NCBI GenBank assembly: GCA_030149595.1
Contig: JASFBI010000013.1
Coordinates: 1 to 11,725, forward strand
Direction of reading: 5' to 3'
From: Desulfobacterales bacterium
Lineage (GTDB): Bacteria; Desulfobacterota; Desulfobacteria; Desulfobacterales; DAOWNP01
Length of the DNA: 11,725 bases
The first letter of the stretch is position 1; each line of letters opens with the position of its first letter. The notes beneath the pieces were generated by a model. The model searched no databases. It had not been told where the DNA came from and saw only the letters and a list, made by a program, of their open reading frames with translations. The translations under genes were made by a program, and so were the position numbers. This document shows, piece by piece, positions 1 to 7,796 of the stretch.

Positions 1-112
1 TATGTATACAGATAAATTGTTTTGTGATATCTGTTTTAGAGATAGGAAATAGATAAGTTTAATGAAATTTTATTTTATAAATTTATTTTAATAAAAATGT
101 TAAGGCAATAAT

Positions 113-580
113 ATGCGTGTTGGTTTAGGGTACGATGTTCATAAACTTGTGGAGAATAGAAATCTTGTTTTAGGAGGGATTACTATTCCGTATGAAAAAG
201 GTCTGTTAGGTCATTCTGATGCAGATGTTGTTTTACACTCTGTATGTGACGCATTGTTAGGGGCAGCCGGAATAGGTGATATAGGCATGGTTTTCCCGGA
301 TTCAGACCCTGAATACAAAGATATATATAGTTTGATACTTCTTGAAAAAACCTTTTTTATGATTGAAAAAAAAGGTTTTTCCATAGTTAATATGGATGTT
401 ACAGTTTTTGCTCAGGCTCCTAAACTTTTTGACTATAAAAAGAGGATGTGTGAAAAAATTGCAGAAGTCATAAAGATAGATAAGAGTCTTGTAAATATTA
501 AGGCTACCACAACAGAAAAACTGGGTACCATAGGAAAAGGTGAGGCAATTGCTGCAATGTGTATAGTTTTATTAGATTAA
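113..580 (+). CDS. ispF: 2-C-methyl-D-erythritol 2,4-cyclodiphosphate synthase
   Basis: This cytoplasmic enzyme of the non-mevalonate (MEP) isoprenoid pathway cyclises CDP-methylerythritol 2-phosphate to methylerythritol cyclodiphosphate with release of CMP. At 155 residues it has the normal family length. The metal ligands are visible as D8 and H10 (GYDVH) and H42. H34 and D38 lie in GHSDAD, D56 in GDIG, and the nucleotide-contacting TTTEKLG stretch has E135, all at the positions known from the E. coli enzyme. An AAGG at 102-105 precedes the ATG by about 7 bases. In many bacteria ispF follows ispD, but only 112 bases lie upstream here and ispD cannot be seen. cysS follows after 67 bases in the same direction, so co-transcription is likely. 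Identification is secure from the motifs and length. Confidence 0.97.
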   Translation: MRVGLGYDVHKLVENRNLVLGGITIPYEKGLLGHSDADVVLHSVCDALLGAAGIGDIGMVFPDSDPEYKDIYSLILLEKTFFMIEKKGFSIVNMDVTVFAQAPKLFDYKKRMCEKIAEVIKIDKSLVNIKATTTEKLGTIGKGEAIAAMCIVLLD

Positions 581-647
581 ACAGTACTCTGTGAATGCTT
601 ACAATGAATAAAATAATAATTTAAAAAGAAGAGAACGAGAAACAGAT

Positions 648-2093
648 ATGGGACTTTTGATTTATAATACCTTAACAAAAAACAAGGAAATATTTAAACC
701 TCTAACAGCAGGTGAAATCAGTATTTATGTTTGTGGTCCAACAGTTTATGATTCCTGTCATATAGGACACGCAAGATCTATAGTTGTCTTTGATGTTATA
801 GTTAAATATTTAAAAGCTGTGGGGTATAAAGTAAAGTATATAAGAAATTTTACAGATATTGATGATAAGATTATAAAACGTGCAAACGAACTTGGTATAT
901 CTTCAAAAGAACTTGCTGAAAAATATATTGTTGAATTCCATGAAGATATGGATTCTTTAAATGTAGAAAGAGCATCGCTTGAGCCTAAAGTTACAGACAA
1001 TATTGACGCAATCATAGGTATGATAAAATGTTTGATCAATAAAGAGGCAGCTTATGAAGTAGGTGGGGATGTATTTTTTGCAGTTGAATCATTTAAAGAT
1101 TATGGCAGACTTTCCGGCAGGAAATTAGAAGATATGGAGGCTGGGCACAGGGTGACAGTAAACGAGTTGAAAAAAAATCCCTTTGATTTTGTTTTATGGA
1201 AAGCTGCAAAACCTGATGAACCATTCTGGGAAAGTCCGTGGGGTGATGGGCGTCCAGGGTGGCATATAGAGTGTTCTGCCATGGGTGCAAAATATCTTGG
1301 AGAAACCTTTGATATTCATGGAGGCGGCAAAGATCTGATATTTCCTCATCATGAAAATGAAATTGCTCAATCTGAAGCTGCATCAGGGAAAAAATTTGCA
1401 AGATACTGGGTACATAATGGTTTTGTAAATATAAACCAGGAAAAAATGTCAAAATCTCTGGGTAATTTTAAAACAATTAAAGATGTATTAAAAATATATA
1501 ATTCAGATGTTGTAAGGTTGTTTCTTCTTTCAAATCATTACAGATCTCCTATTGATTTTAACAACAAACAGATGGATGAGGCAATGTCAGGTATTGAGAA
1601 AATTTACCGAACATTGCAGAGAATTGGAAAAAGAGCAGGATTGAATACATGCAGAGAAAATAATGAATTTGAAAAAAAAGGTTTATTTGAAAAATTTGTG
1701 CAGTGTATGGATGATGATTTTAATACAGCAAAAGGGATAGGGCTTTTATTTGAAGCTGTAAAAAAAATAAACCGTATTATGGATACTGAAAATAAAATTG
1801 ACAATACAGATAATATTTTATCAGCTTATTATTATGAAATATCAGATATCTGCTCGATACTTGGTATATGTAAAGATAATCCAATCAATTACTTTAATAA
1901 GAAAAAAAATAATAGCATAGTTAAAAAATCTGTGGATGTTGAAAAAATAAATGCCATGGTAAAAGCAAGGGAATGTGCAAGAAAAGAGAAAAACTGGGGG
2001 AAAGCTGATCTTATACGAAAAGAATTAGAAGAGTTAAATATCAAGCTTGAGGATGGAGCAGAAGGTACTCTTTGGAGTTTTGAAGATCTATAG
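648..2093 (+). CDS. cysS: Cysteinyl-tRNA synthetase
   Basis: This class Ia aminoacyl-tRNA synthetase charges tRNA-Cys with cysteine in the cytoplasm. The 481 residues match the family. The four zinc ligands that recognise the cysteine thiol are all present (C29, C209, H234, E238). The ATP-binding signatures are HIGH at residues 38-41 and KMSKS at 266-270, the same numbering as E. coli CysRS. The helical and anticodon-binding part follows from about residue 300, ending in the usual ERGKADLIR-like helix (here EKNWGKADLIRKEL). The ATG start gives a normal N-terminus (MGLLIYNTL). The ribosome binding site is only a weak ACGAGA at 635-640. The gene lies 67 bases after ispF. No hairpin terminator follows; the gap to uvrB is filled by a dispersed repeat. 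Identification is secure. Confidence 0.98.
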   Translation: MGLLIYNTLTKNKEIFKPLTAGEISIYVCGPTVYDSCHIGHARSIVVFDVIVKYLKAVGYKVKYIRNFTDIDDKIIKRANELGISSKELAEKYIVEFHEDMDSLNVERASLEPKVTDNIDAIIGMIKCLINKEAAYEVGGDVFFAVESFKDYGRLSGRKLEDMEAGHRVTVNELKKNPFDFVLWKAAKPDEPFWESPWGDGRPGWHIECSAMGAKYLGETFDIHGGGKDLIFPHHENEIAQSEAASGKKFARYWVHNGFVNINQEKMSKSLGNFKTIKDVLKIYNSDVVRLFLLSNHYRSPIDFNNKQMDEAMSGIEKIYRTLQRIGKRAGLNTCRENNEFEKKGLFEKFVQCMDDDFNTAKGIGLLFEAVKKINRIMDTENKIDNTDNILSAYYYEISDICSILGICKDNPINYFNKKKNNSIVKKSVDVEKINAMVKARECARKEKNWGKADLIRKELEELNIKLEDGAEGTLWSFEDL

Positions 2094-2115
2094 GAATAGA
2101 TATAAAGTAAATGTT

Positions 2116-2212
2116 TTATATAAAAGTCCGCCCAAACGCTTAGAATCATTGAACTTTCATTTTTTGTTGTGGCCGATAAAGAATAACCATGCTCCGGCCA
2201 TGCCGGTTATAT
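2116..2212 (+). repeat. Dispersed intergenic repeat, copy 1 (subtype A)
   Basis: This 97-base unit begins and ends with TTATAT (2116-2121 and 2207-2212) and lies between cysS and uvrB. Its 65-base core (2144-2208) matches the reverse complement of 4306-4370 at 62 of 65 positions. The first stem pairs AAAGT (2123-2127) with ACTTT (2153-2157) across a 25-base loop. The second pairs TGGCC (2170-2174) with GGCCA (2196-2200). It has no reading frame of note. It is related to the 84-base subtype B copies through shared start, stem 1 and a TTTTTGTTGYGGC-like middle. Function is unknown. Confidence 0.85.
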
Positions 2213-2289
2213 AGAGCATTTGCAGATAATTGATTAGAGTGGTTAACAGATATGTATAAAATATAAACATAGGGGTTTTTGAAAATATC

Positions 2290-4275
2290 TTGTATAATTT
2301 AGTATCAAAATTTGTTCCTGCCGGGGATCAGCCTAATGCAATAAAAAAACTTACTAATGGGATTTTATCTAACAAAAAAAAGCAGGTGCTGCTTGGTGTT
2401 ACAGGTTCAGGTAAAACATTTACAATGGCAAATGTTATAAGTAACCTGAATCGGCCTGTTCTTGTAATAGCTCCAAACAAAACTCTGGCAGCACAGCTTT
2501 ACAATGAATTTACCCAGCTTTTTCCTGATGATGCTGTGGAATATTTTGTAAGTTATTATGACTATTATCAGCCCGAAGCCTATATTGCATCAAGTGATAC
2601 TTATATTCAAAAAGATTCCTCTATCAATGAAATGATAGACAAAATGAGGCATTCGTCAACAAGGTCTGTTCTTACCCAAAAACAGGTTATTATTGTTGCC
2701 AGTGTATCGTGTATTTATGGTCTTGGTGCTCCTGAAGAATATTTAGAAATGCGGGTTAAAATTTATACAGGTCAGGAAAAGGACAGAGAGATCTTTTTAA
2801 AAAACCTTGTTGAAATACAGTATGAACGCAATGATATAGACTTCCATAGAGGATCATTTAGAGTAAGAGGGGATCGTGTAGAAATCTATCCTGCATATGA
2901 AGAATCTTTGGGAATAAGGGTAGAATTTTTTGGAGATGAGATTGAATCAATAAGTGAATTTGATCCTTTAACCGGTGTTTTAAAAAAAAAATTAAAAAAA
3001 ACAGCTATATTTCCTGCAACTCATTATGCTTTAAAAAAACAGACATTAAAAACAGCTTCTATTTCTATTCAGGAGGAGCTTAAAGAGAGGGTGGAATATT
3101 TTAGAACCAGAAAAAAATTGATTGAAGCCCAGCGAATAGAAGAAAGGACTAATTTTGATCTTGAAATGATTCATGAAATTGGTTATTGCAATGGTATTGA
3201 AAATTATTCCAGACATTTAAATCAGAGACCTCCAGGCCATCCGCCTCCGACACTCATAGATTATTTTTCTAAAGAGTTACTTGTATTTATTGATGAAAGT
3301 CATATTACAATTCCTCAATTAAACGGGATGTATAACGGGGACAGGTCAAGGAAGCTTACCCTTGTTGAGCATGGATTCAGGCTTCCATCTGCAATAGATA
3401 ACCGGCCATTAAAGTTTGAGGAATTTAATACAAAAATAAATCAGATTATATATATTTCTGCAACACCTGCTGATTATGAAATTAAAAATTCAGATAGTGA
3501 TATTGTGGAGCAGATAGTAAGACCTACGGGTTTAATCGATCCTGTAATAAAAATAGAAAAAGCTGAAAATCAGGTGGATCATTTGCTTTCAGAGATTCAA
3601 AAAAGGATAGGGAAAAACCAGCGAACTCTTGTGACAACTCTGACAAAAAAGATGGCAGAAGATCTTACGGATTATTATAATGATCTGGGAGTATCTGTAC
3701 AATACCTTCATTCAGAAGTTAAAACATTAGAGAGAATAAAAATAATAAATGATCTGCGTAAAGGTGATTATGATGTTTTAATAGGGATAAATTTATTACG
3801 AGAGGGTCTTGATATTCCTGAGGTGGCACTGGTTGCAATATTAGATGCTGACAAGGAGGGGTTTCTCAGATCTGAAAGAGCTCTTGTTCAGACATTTGGG
3901 CGAGCAGCAAGAAATATAGATGGATTAGTTATGCTTTATGCGGATAAAATGACCAAATCAATGGATAGAGCAATAAAAGAAACAGAGCGAAGAAGAAATT
4001 ACCAGCATATGCATAACAAAAAGTATAATATTATTCCAAGCACAATAAAAAAGGAGATTTCCAACCCATTTGGTTTGTCATTTGGGGGTAGCAATGTAGA
4101 GGAAGATGAGTTTAAGATGGAGTTGTTAAATTATGAAACAAAAGAACAGATTAATGCTCAGATAAAATTACTTGAAAAAAAGATGGAAAGGGCTGCTGAT
4201 AATCTTGAATTTGAGCAGGCAGCTTTAATAAGAGATCGTATTAATATGCTGAAAAAAGCAGAGCTTATTGATTAG
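2290..4275 (+). CDS. uvrB: Excinuclease ABC subunit B (UvrB)
   Basis: UvrB is the damage-verifying helicase-like subunit of bacterial nucleotide excision repair; it receives DNA from UvrA and recruits UvrC. The 661 residues fit the family. Visible are the family N-terminus with PAGDQP (10-15), Walker A GVTGSGKT (36-43), the tyrosine-rich beta-hairpin (Y89, Y90, Y92, Y93) that probes the strand, Walker B DESH (335-338), helicase motif VI QTFGRAARN (534-542), and a C-terminal UVR domain (about 618-655) that binds UvrC. The start is TTG. Reading upstream in frame, a stop at 2257-2259 is reached with no ATG, GTG or other TTG between, so TTG 2290 is the only conventional choice. An AGGGG at 2271-2275 is the nearest Shine-Dalgarno-like site, about 14 bases away, which is long. 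uvrC follows 217 bases later. Repeat copies in opposite orientation flank the gene. Confidence 0.97.
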   Translation: MYNLVSKFVPAGDQPNAIKKLTNGILSNKKKQVLLGVTGSGKTFTMANVISNLNRPVLVIAPNKTLAAQLYNEFTQLFPDDAVEYFVSYYDYYQPEAYIASSDTYIQKDSSINEMIDKMRHSSTRSVLTQKQVIIVASVSCIYGLGAPEEYLEMRVKIYTGQEKDREIFLKNLVEIQYERNDIDFHRGSFRVRGDRVEIYPAYEESLGIRVEFFGDEIESISEFDPLTGVLKKKLKKTAIFPATHYALKKQTLKTASISIQEELKERVEYFRTRKKLIEAQRIEERTNFDLEMIHEIGYCNGIENYSRHLNQRPPGHPPPTLIDYFSKELLVFIDESHITIPQLNGMYNGDRSRKLTLVEHGFRLPSAIDNRPLKFEEFNTKINQIIYISATPADYEIKNSDSDIVEQIVRPTGLIDPVIKIEKAENQVDHLLSEIQKRIGKNQRTLVTTLTKKMAEDLTDYYNDLGVSVQYLHSEVKTLERIKIINDLRKGDYDVLIGINLLREGLDIPEVALVAILDADKEGFLRSERALVQTFGRAARNIDGLVMLYADKMTKSMDRAIKETERRRNYQHMHNKKYNIIPSTIKKEISNPFGLSFGGSNVEEDEFKMELLNYETKEQINAQIKLLEKKMERAADNLEFEQAALIRDRINMLKKAELID

Positions 4276-4300
4276 ATTTTTTTTATATAAGATAGATCTT

Positions 4301-4398
4301 CTATAAACCGGCATGGCCGGAGCATGTTTATTCTTTATTGGCCGCAACAAAAAATGAAAGTTCAATGATTATAGTTGTTTGTACGTACTTTTATATAA
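4301..4398 (-). repeat. Dispersed intergenic repeat, copy 2a (subtype A)
   Basis: Read on the minus strand, this unit runs from TTATAT (4393-4398) to a TTTATAG end near 4301. It is the inverted partner of copy 1, with a 65-base core (4306-4370) that differs at three positions. Stem 1 is kept as AAAGT (4357-4361) with ACTTT (4387-4391). Stem 2 is reduced to GGCC with GGCC because its outer pair is mismatched. It shares its TTATAT with copy 2b, making a head-to-tail tandem pair between uvrB and uvrC. Confidence 0.85.
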
Positions 4399-4476
4399 CA
4401 TACATGGCAGAATTATCTGCCACAACGAAAATTGAAACTCTCATAATTACGGTCTGTTGGACGGAGTTTCATATAA
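4393..4476 (-). repeat. Dispersed intergenic repeat, copy 2b (subtype B)
   Basis: This 84-base unit, read on the minus strand, matches copy 3 (8802-8885) at about 77 of 84 positions. Stem 1 is a perfect seven-base pairing of GAAACTC (4434-4440) with GAGTTTC (4464-4470). Stem 2 is a compact perfect hairpin: TGGCAGA (4405-4411), a four-base loop, then TCTGCCA (4416-4422). The unit ends 16 bases before the uvrC start codon, so any transcript reaching uvrC from uvrB carries it, in complement form, in its leader. Confidence 0.87.
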
Positions 4477-4492
4477 AAAGTCATGATAATTT

Positions 4493-6313
4493 ATGTTTTC
4501 AGATAAACTAATTGAAAAATTAAATATTACACCGCAGCAACCGGGTGTATATTTAATGCTGGATAAAAAACAGAGTGTTATTTATGTTGGGAAAGCTTTA
4601 AATTTAAAAAAAAGATTATCATCCTATTTTAATAAATCATATAAGCATGATTTAAAAACGTTTGTGATGATAAAAAAAATTTTTAATTTTGAAATTATTA
4701 TTACTTTAACTGAAAAAGAAGCTCTGATTGTTGAAGCCAATTTCATCAAAAATTATAAACCAAAATATAATGTTATTTTAAAAGATGATAAACTATATCC
4801 TTTTTTAATAATAAATATAAAAGAGAACTATCCAAATATAACTGTTGTCAGGTGTGCAAAAAAAGATGGAGCGGCTTATTTTGGTCCTTACGCATCACCT
4901 GGTGCAGTACGTAAAACTTTAAAAATAATTAATAAAGTTTTTAAACTTAGAAAATGCAAAACGCCATATTATAAAAACAGGCAGCGACCATGCCTTAACT
5001 TCCAGATTAATTTGTGTCTTGCACCATGTTGTAATAAGGTGGATTTGGATGAGTACAGTGAAATAGTAAAAGAAGTATCTATGTTTTTAAAAGGGAGAAC
5101 CAAGGAACTTATAAAAAAAATAAAATCTGAAATGAATTTGGCGTCATGCAGCTTAGAATATGAACAAGCTGCTCAATTTAGGGATAAAATGTTTGCTATT
5201 TCTAAAACTGTTGAAAAACAGATTGCTGTAACAACAGATTTTAAAGATAGAGATGTTTTTGCTGTTTCTGATTCATTTCCTTATATTATGGTTGTTGTTC
5301 TTATTGTCAGAAAGGGTTTTTTATTGGATTCTCACACTTTTACATTTAAAGAAACCCTGTCCACAAATACAGAAGTTATTGAATCATTTATAAGGCAATA
5401 TTACGATAAAACTGTATTTATACCCCAGGAGATATTGCTCTCGTTAAATATCGAAAATAAAGAAGCTTTAGAAAATTATTTTTCAAGTTTAAAAGAGAAA
5501 AAGGTTTCGATAATATTTCCAGTTCGAGGTGAAAAATTAAGCCTCGTTAAAATGGCAGATTTAAATGTAGTTTACGAATTAAAAAATAAAATTGCTCAGG
5601 ATTCTGCAAAAACCGGGTTTTTAATACGTCTGCAAAAAAAAATAAAAATGGATAAAATGCCTGTTAGAATTGAGTGTTTTGATAACTCAAATACTTTTGA
5701 ACATGAGCCTGTCTCATGTATGGTGGTTTTTATTAATGGGAAATCCGAAAAATCTCAATACAGAAAATATAAAATAAAAAACAGAAAAGAACATAGCGAT
5801 TATGCCTATATGGAGGAAGTTCTTAAACGTAGATATAAAAATAATTCATCCTGTCAAAATTTACCTGACCTTATTATGGTTGATGGAGGAAAAGGGCAGT
5901 TAAATATAGCTCTTTTGGTATTAGAAAATTTAAATTTATCAAAATCTGTATTTACAATAGGAATTGCTAAAAAAAACAGACAAAAAGGCGAGACAGAAGA
6001 TAAAATCTATATTGCTGCAAGATCAAACAGTATAAGTTTTGGTAAGGATCGTGAACTTTTGTTGTTTCTTCAAAAAATACGGGATGAAGCTCACAGGTTT
6101 GCAATTTCATTTCACAGAAAACGCAGAGCAAAAAGTATGATAAAATCTGAAATAGATGACATAGATGGCATTGGTATTAAAAGAAAAAGTGCCTTAATAA
6201 GAGAGTTTAAAACCATTGAAAATATCCGGGCAGCAACAGTAAATGAGATTTGTGCTGTACCCGGAATCAGTAAAAAAACTGCAAAAACAATAAAAAATGG
6301 GTTAAATGGTTAA
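4493..6313 (+). CDS. uvrC: Excinuclease ABC subunit C (UvrC)
   Basis: UvrC makes both incisions around a lesion in nucleotide excision repair. The 606 residues match the family. The N-terminal GIY-YIG nuclease (3' incision) shows GVY at 18-20, YVG at 31-33 and R41. Four cysteines at 155, 167, 175 and 179 reproduce the spacing of the E. coli cysteines reported to hold an iron-sulfur cluster, each shifted by one. A UVR domain lies near 203-240. The C-terminal RNase H-like nuclease (5' incision) keeps D397, D436, D464 and H534, matching E. coli D399, D438, D466 and H538. Tandem helix-hairpin-helix motifs end the protein. No good Shine-Dalgarno precedes the ATG; the nearest purine run, AAAAAG at 4475-4480, is 12 bases away. 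The leader consists almost wholly of repeat copies 2a and 2b. Confidence 0.97.
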   Translation: MFSDKLIEKLNITPQQPGVYLMLDKKQSVIYVGKALNLKKRLSSYFNKSYKHDLKTFVMIKKIFNFEIIITLTEKEALIVEANFIKNYKPKYNVILKDDKLYPFLIINIKENYPNITVVRCAKKDGAAYFGPYASPGAVRKTLKIINKVFKLRKCKTPYYKNRQRPCLNFQINLCLAPCCNKVDLDEYSEIVKEVSMFLKGRTKELIKKIKSEMNLASCSLEYEQAAQFRDKMFAISKTVEKQIAVTTDFKDRDVFAVSDSFPYIMVVVLIVRKGFLLDSHTFTFKETLSTNTEVIESFIRQYYDKTVFIPQEILLSLNIENKEALENYFSSLKEKKVSIIFPVRGEKLSLVKMADLNVVYELKNKIAQDSAKTGFLIRLQKKIKMDKMPVRIECFDNSNTFEHEPVSCMVVFINGKSEKSQYRKYKIKNRKEHSDYAYMEEVLKRRYKNNSSCQNLPDLIMVDGGKGQLNIALLVLENLNLSKSVFTIGIAKKNRQKGETEDKIYIAARSNSISFGKDRELLLFLQKIRDEAHRFAISFHRKRRAKSMIKSEIDDIDGIGIKRKSALIREFKTIENIRAATVNEICAVPGISKKTAKTIKNGLNG

Positions 6314-6352
6314 AATAGAAGGGTTTTATGTCAGCGTTATTGAGCTATTGTG

Positions 6353-6407
6353 AAATTTGAAAATCTCTGTTTGAGTTAAACGAAATTCAGAGATTTCAAA
6401 TTTTATT
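6353..6407. terminator. Hairpin terminator between convergent uvrC and mdh
   Basis: AAATTTGAAAATCTCTG (6353-6369) pairs with CAGAGATTTCAAATTT (6388-6403), a 16-base-pair stem with one bulged A and an 18-base loop. The T-rich TTTTATT follows on the + strand (6401-6407), and AAA lies at the left foot. It sits midway between uvrC, which ends at 6313, and mdh, which ends at 6455 on -, so it probably ends uvrC transcripts and may act in both directions. The stem is AU-rich, so efficiency is uncertain. Confidence 0.75.
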
Positions 6408-6454
6408 ATAGCTTAAGCTTAACATATAGTCAGAGTCAGAACTAACCACTTTTT

Positions 6455-7390
6455 TTATAATGATATTTTTTCAAGATCGGCAACAAGTGATTTGACCGCA
6501 GCAGCAGATTTTTTGAGTGCTGAATCTTCCTGATCGGTAAGCTTAATCTCAATTATCTCTTCTATTCCATTTTTTCCTAATTTTACAGGAACACCTATGA
6601 AAAGATCGTTAATTCCGTATTCGCCTTTGAGATAAGCAGCGCAGGGGAGTATTTTTTTCTTGTCTTTTAATATAGCTTCAGCCATTTCAACAGCAGCTGA
6701 GGCAGGCGCATAAAAAGCACTTCCGCTTTTGAGCAGACTTACAATTTCAGCACCGCCGTTTGCTGTTCTTTTAACAATTTCATTAATTTTCTCTTTTGAG
6801 ATTAATTCAGTTATGGGTATTCCGCTAACAGTTGAGTAACGTGGTAAAGGAACCATCGTGTCACCATGGCCTCCTAAAACAAAAGCATGTATATTTTCTA
6901 CAGAAACATTAAGTTCCATGGAAATAAAAGCTCTGAATCTTGCTGAATCTAATACTCCTGCCATTCCTATAACTTTATTTTTTGAAAAATTACTGGCGTT
7001 GAATGCAACATGGCACATGGCATCTAATGGATTGCTTACAATTATAATAATAGCATCAGGAGAAAATTTAGTAACATTTTTTGTTACCTGTGTCATTATT
7101 TTAGTATTGGTTGCCAGTAAATCATCACGGCTCATTCCAGGTTTTCTGGCAATACCAGCAGTGATTATTATAATATCTGAGTCTTTTGAAATTTCATAGT
7201 CGTTTGTACCAATAATATGTGAATCGTGTTTTTCAATAGGAGCAGCTTCAGTAAGATCAAGGCTTTTCCCCTGGGGAATACCATCTAAAATATCAATTAA
7301 AACAACGTCGCATAACTCTTTTTCTACTAATCGTTGAGCTGTTGTAGCTCCTACGTTTCCAGCACCAATAACTGTTACTTTTTTATTCAT
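6455..7390 (-). CDS. mdh: NAD-dependent malate dehydrogenase (lactate dehydrogenase-like, type 3)
   Basis: This cytoplasmic enzyme interconverts malate and oxaloacetate with NAD(H) in the TCA cycle. The 311 residues belong to the LDH-like MDH group. The Rossmann glycine motif GAGNVG (9-14) and D33 at the end of strand 2 indicate NAD rather than NADP. The active site has R82 and R88 (ARKPGMSR), N120, and the catalytic relay D148 and H175 (GGHGD), with R151 to bind the carboxylate. R82 occupies the position that is glutamine in lactate dehydrogenases, which supports malate over lactate. A strong AAGGAG (minus strand, 7398-7403) lies 7 bases before the ATG and fixes the start. The gene converges on uvrC and diverges from the signalling cluster. 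Enzymatic specificity is inferred from R82; identification is otherwise secure. Confidence 0.96.
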   Translation of the reverse strand: MNKKVTVIGAGNVGATTAQRLVEKELCDVVLIDILDGIPQGKSLDLTEAAPIEKHDSHIIGTNDYEISKDSDIIIITAGIARKPGMSRDDLLATNTKIMTQVTKNVTKFSPDAIIIIVSNPLDAMCHVAFNASNFSKNKVIGMAGVLDSARFRAFISMELNVSVENIHAFVLGGHGDTMVPLPRYSTVSGIPITELISKEKINEIVKRTANGGAEIVSLLKSGSAFYAPASAAVEMAEAILKDKKKILPCAAYLKGEYGINDLFIGVPVKLGKNGIEEIIEIKLTDQEDSALKKSAAAVKSLVADLEKISL

Positions 7391-7462
7391 TGATAATCTC
7401 CTTATTTTTTTGTAGAAATATAATAAAAGAGCATAAACCAGATAGTCTGATTATGTTTTTAA

Positions 7463-7482
7463 TTGATAATAAATATTATCAA
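7463..7482. promoter_or_regulatory. Perfect dyad, possible operator between divergent genes
   Basis: TTGATAATA (7463-7471) and TATTATCAA (7474-7482) are perfect inverted repeats of nine bases with a two-base spacer. The dyad abuts the -35 box of the rightward promoter (starts at 7485) and lies about 75 bases upstream of the mdh start codon, a usual place for a dimeric regulator serving one or both genes. No regulator gene is visible in the window. AT richness raises the chance of a fortuitous match. Confidence 0.45.
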
Positions 7483-7484
7483 TA

Positions 7485-7513
7485 TTGACATATAAAAGAA
7501 AAATCAATATAAA
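7485..7513 (+). promoter_or_regulatory. Sigma70-type promoter for the TPR/GTPase cluster
   Basis: TTGACA (7485-7490), a perfect -35 hexamer, is followed after exactly 17 bases by TATAAA (7508-7513), five of six matches to the -10 consensus. Transcription would begin near 7520 and leave a leader of about 275 bases before the TPR gene, with the MITE-like element inside it. It is the best promoter I found in the window; in such AT-rich DNA the -10 alone would mean little, but the exact -35 and spacing add weight. Confidence 0.55.
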
Positions 7514-7640
7514 TATATAATTAGGTTGTTTGTTAAAAATAAATAAGCAGTCTATACTGTTATTCTGTTAAGCTTCCTTTTTCCCAAATATTTTTATAAA
7601 ACAGATAAAATTTTTTTAATCAATAAATATGAACTATTCC

Positions 7641-7763
7641 ACATTACCTAAGGAGACCTTTGAACAATAGCAATCTTAAAAAACGCTCTCTAATAAAATC
7701 AATAGGTTAGGGTGGTAAGATCCATTTAAAAGGGAGTTGCTCAAAGGTCTCCCTAGGTAATGT
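7641..7763. mobile_element. MITE-like non-coding element with terminal inverted repeats
   Basis: The first 27 bases (7641-7667) and the last 27 (7737-7763) are inverted repeats with two mismatches, beginning ACATTACCTA and running into GGAGACCTTTGA. The interior is about 70 bases with no reading frame. A second reading takes GGAGACC...GGTCTCC (7652-7752, 101 bases) as the element, flanked by CTAA (7648-7651) and CTAG (7753-7756) as a near-perfect 4-base target duplication of the YTAR kind made by IS5-type transposases. No transposase is present, so it would need one supplied from elsewhere. It lies in the leader of the TPR gene and may fold into a long hairpin in the RNA. Confidence 0.7.
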
Positions 7764-7796
7764 TTTAGCTGACAAATAATTTTATGGTGTTATAAA

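Larger units (their letters stand above)
7391..7796. other. Divergent intergenic region between mdh and the TPR gene
   Basis: These 406 bases hold no credible gene. From the mdh side they contain the mdh ribosome binding site (7398-7403), a 20-base dyad (7463-7482), a promoter reading rightward (7485-7513), an AT-rich stretch in which I see nothing else (about 7520-7640), and a MITE-like inverted-repeat element (7641-7763). The mdh promoter must lie here too, but I could not pick a convincing one on the minus strand. Confidence 0.8.

Noticed and set aside
1..56. Open frames running from the window edge to stops at 50-52 and 54-56, possibly the end of an upstream gene such as ispD.
   Set aside because: At most 18 residues are visible in each of two frames and neither shows a recognisable motif, so no gene can be assigned.
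1093..1452. A 119-residue open frame on the minus strand opposite cysS, with a shorter overlapping one.
   Set aside because: It is wholly antisense to well-conserved cysS sequence including the zinc and KMSKS regions, with no ribosome site or recognisable domain.
2217..2270. A possible decayed fifth repeat unit after copy 1, from a GCAGATAATT followed by ATGTAT and ATATAA.
   Set aside because: Only short scattered matches remain and stem 1 is absent; chance is likely in AT-rich DNA.
2981..3001. Long A runs in uvrB that might cause programmed slippage.
   Set aside because: The frame is continuous with a full-length conserved protein and the alternative frames stop soon; such runs occur in lysine codons throughout this AT-rich window.
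4301..4476. A possible CRISPR fragment, because the tandem units contain ATTGAAAC, a typical end of CRISPR repeats.
   Set aside because: Units are 84-98 bases, joined without spacers, found singly elsewhere in both orientations, and no cas gene is present.
6410..6420. Palindrome AGCTTAAGCT between uvrC and mdh.
   Set aside because: Ten bases only, beyond the terminator and at the end of two converging genes, with no sign of function.
6858..7199. A 113-residue open frame on the plus strand opposite mdh.
   Set aside because: It is antisense to the catalytic part of mdh and has no family resemblance; a shadow of the real gene.
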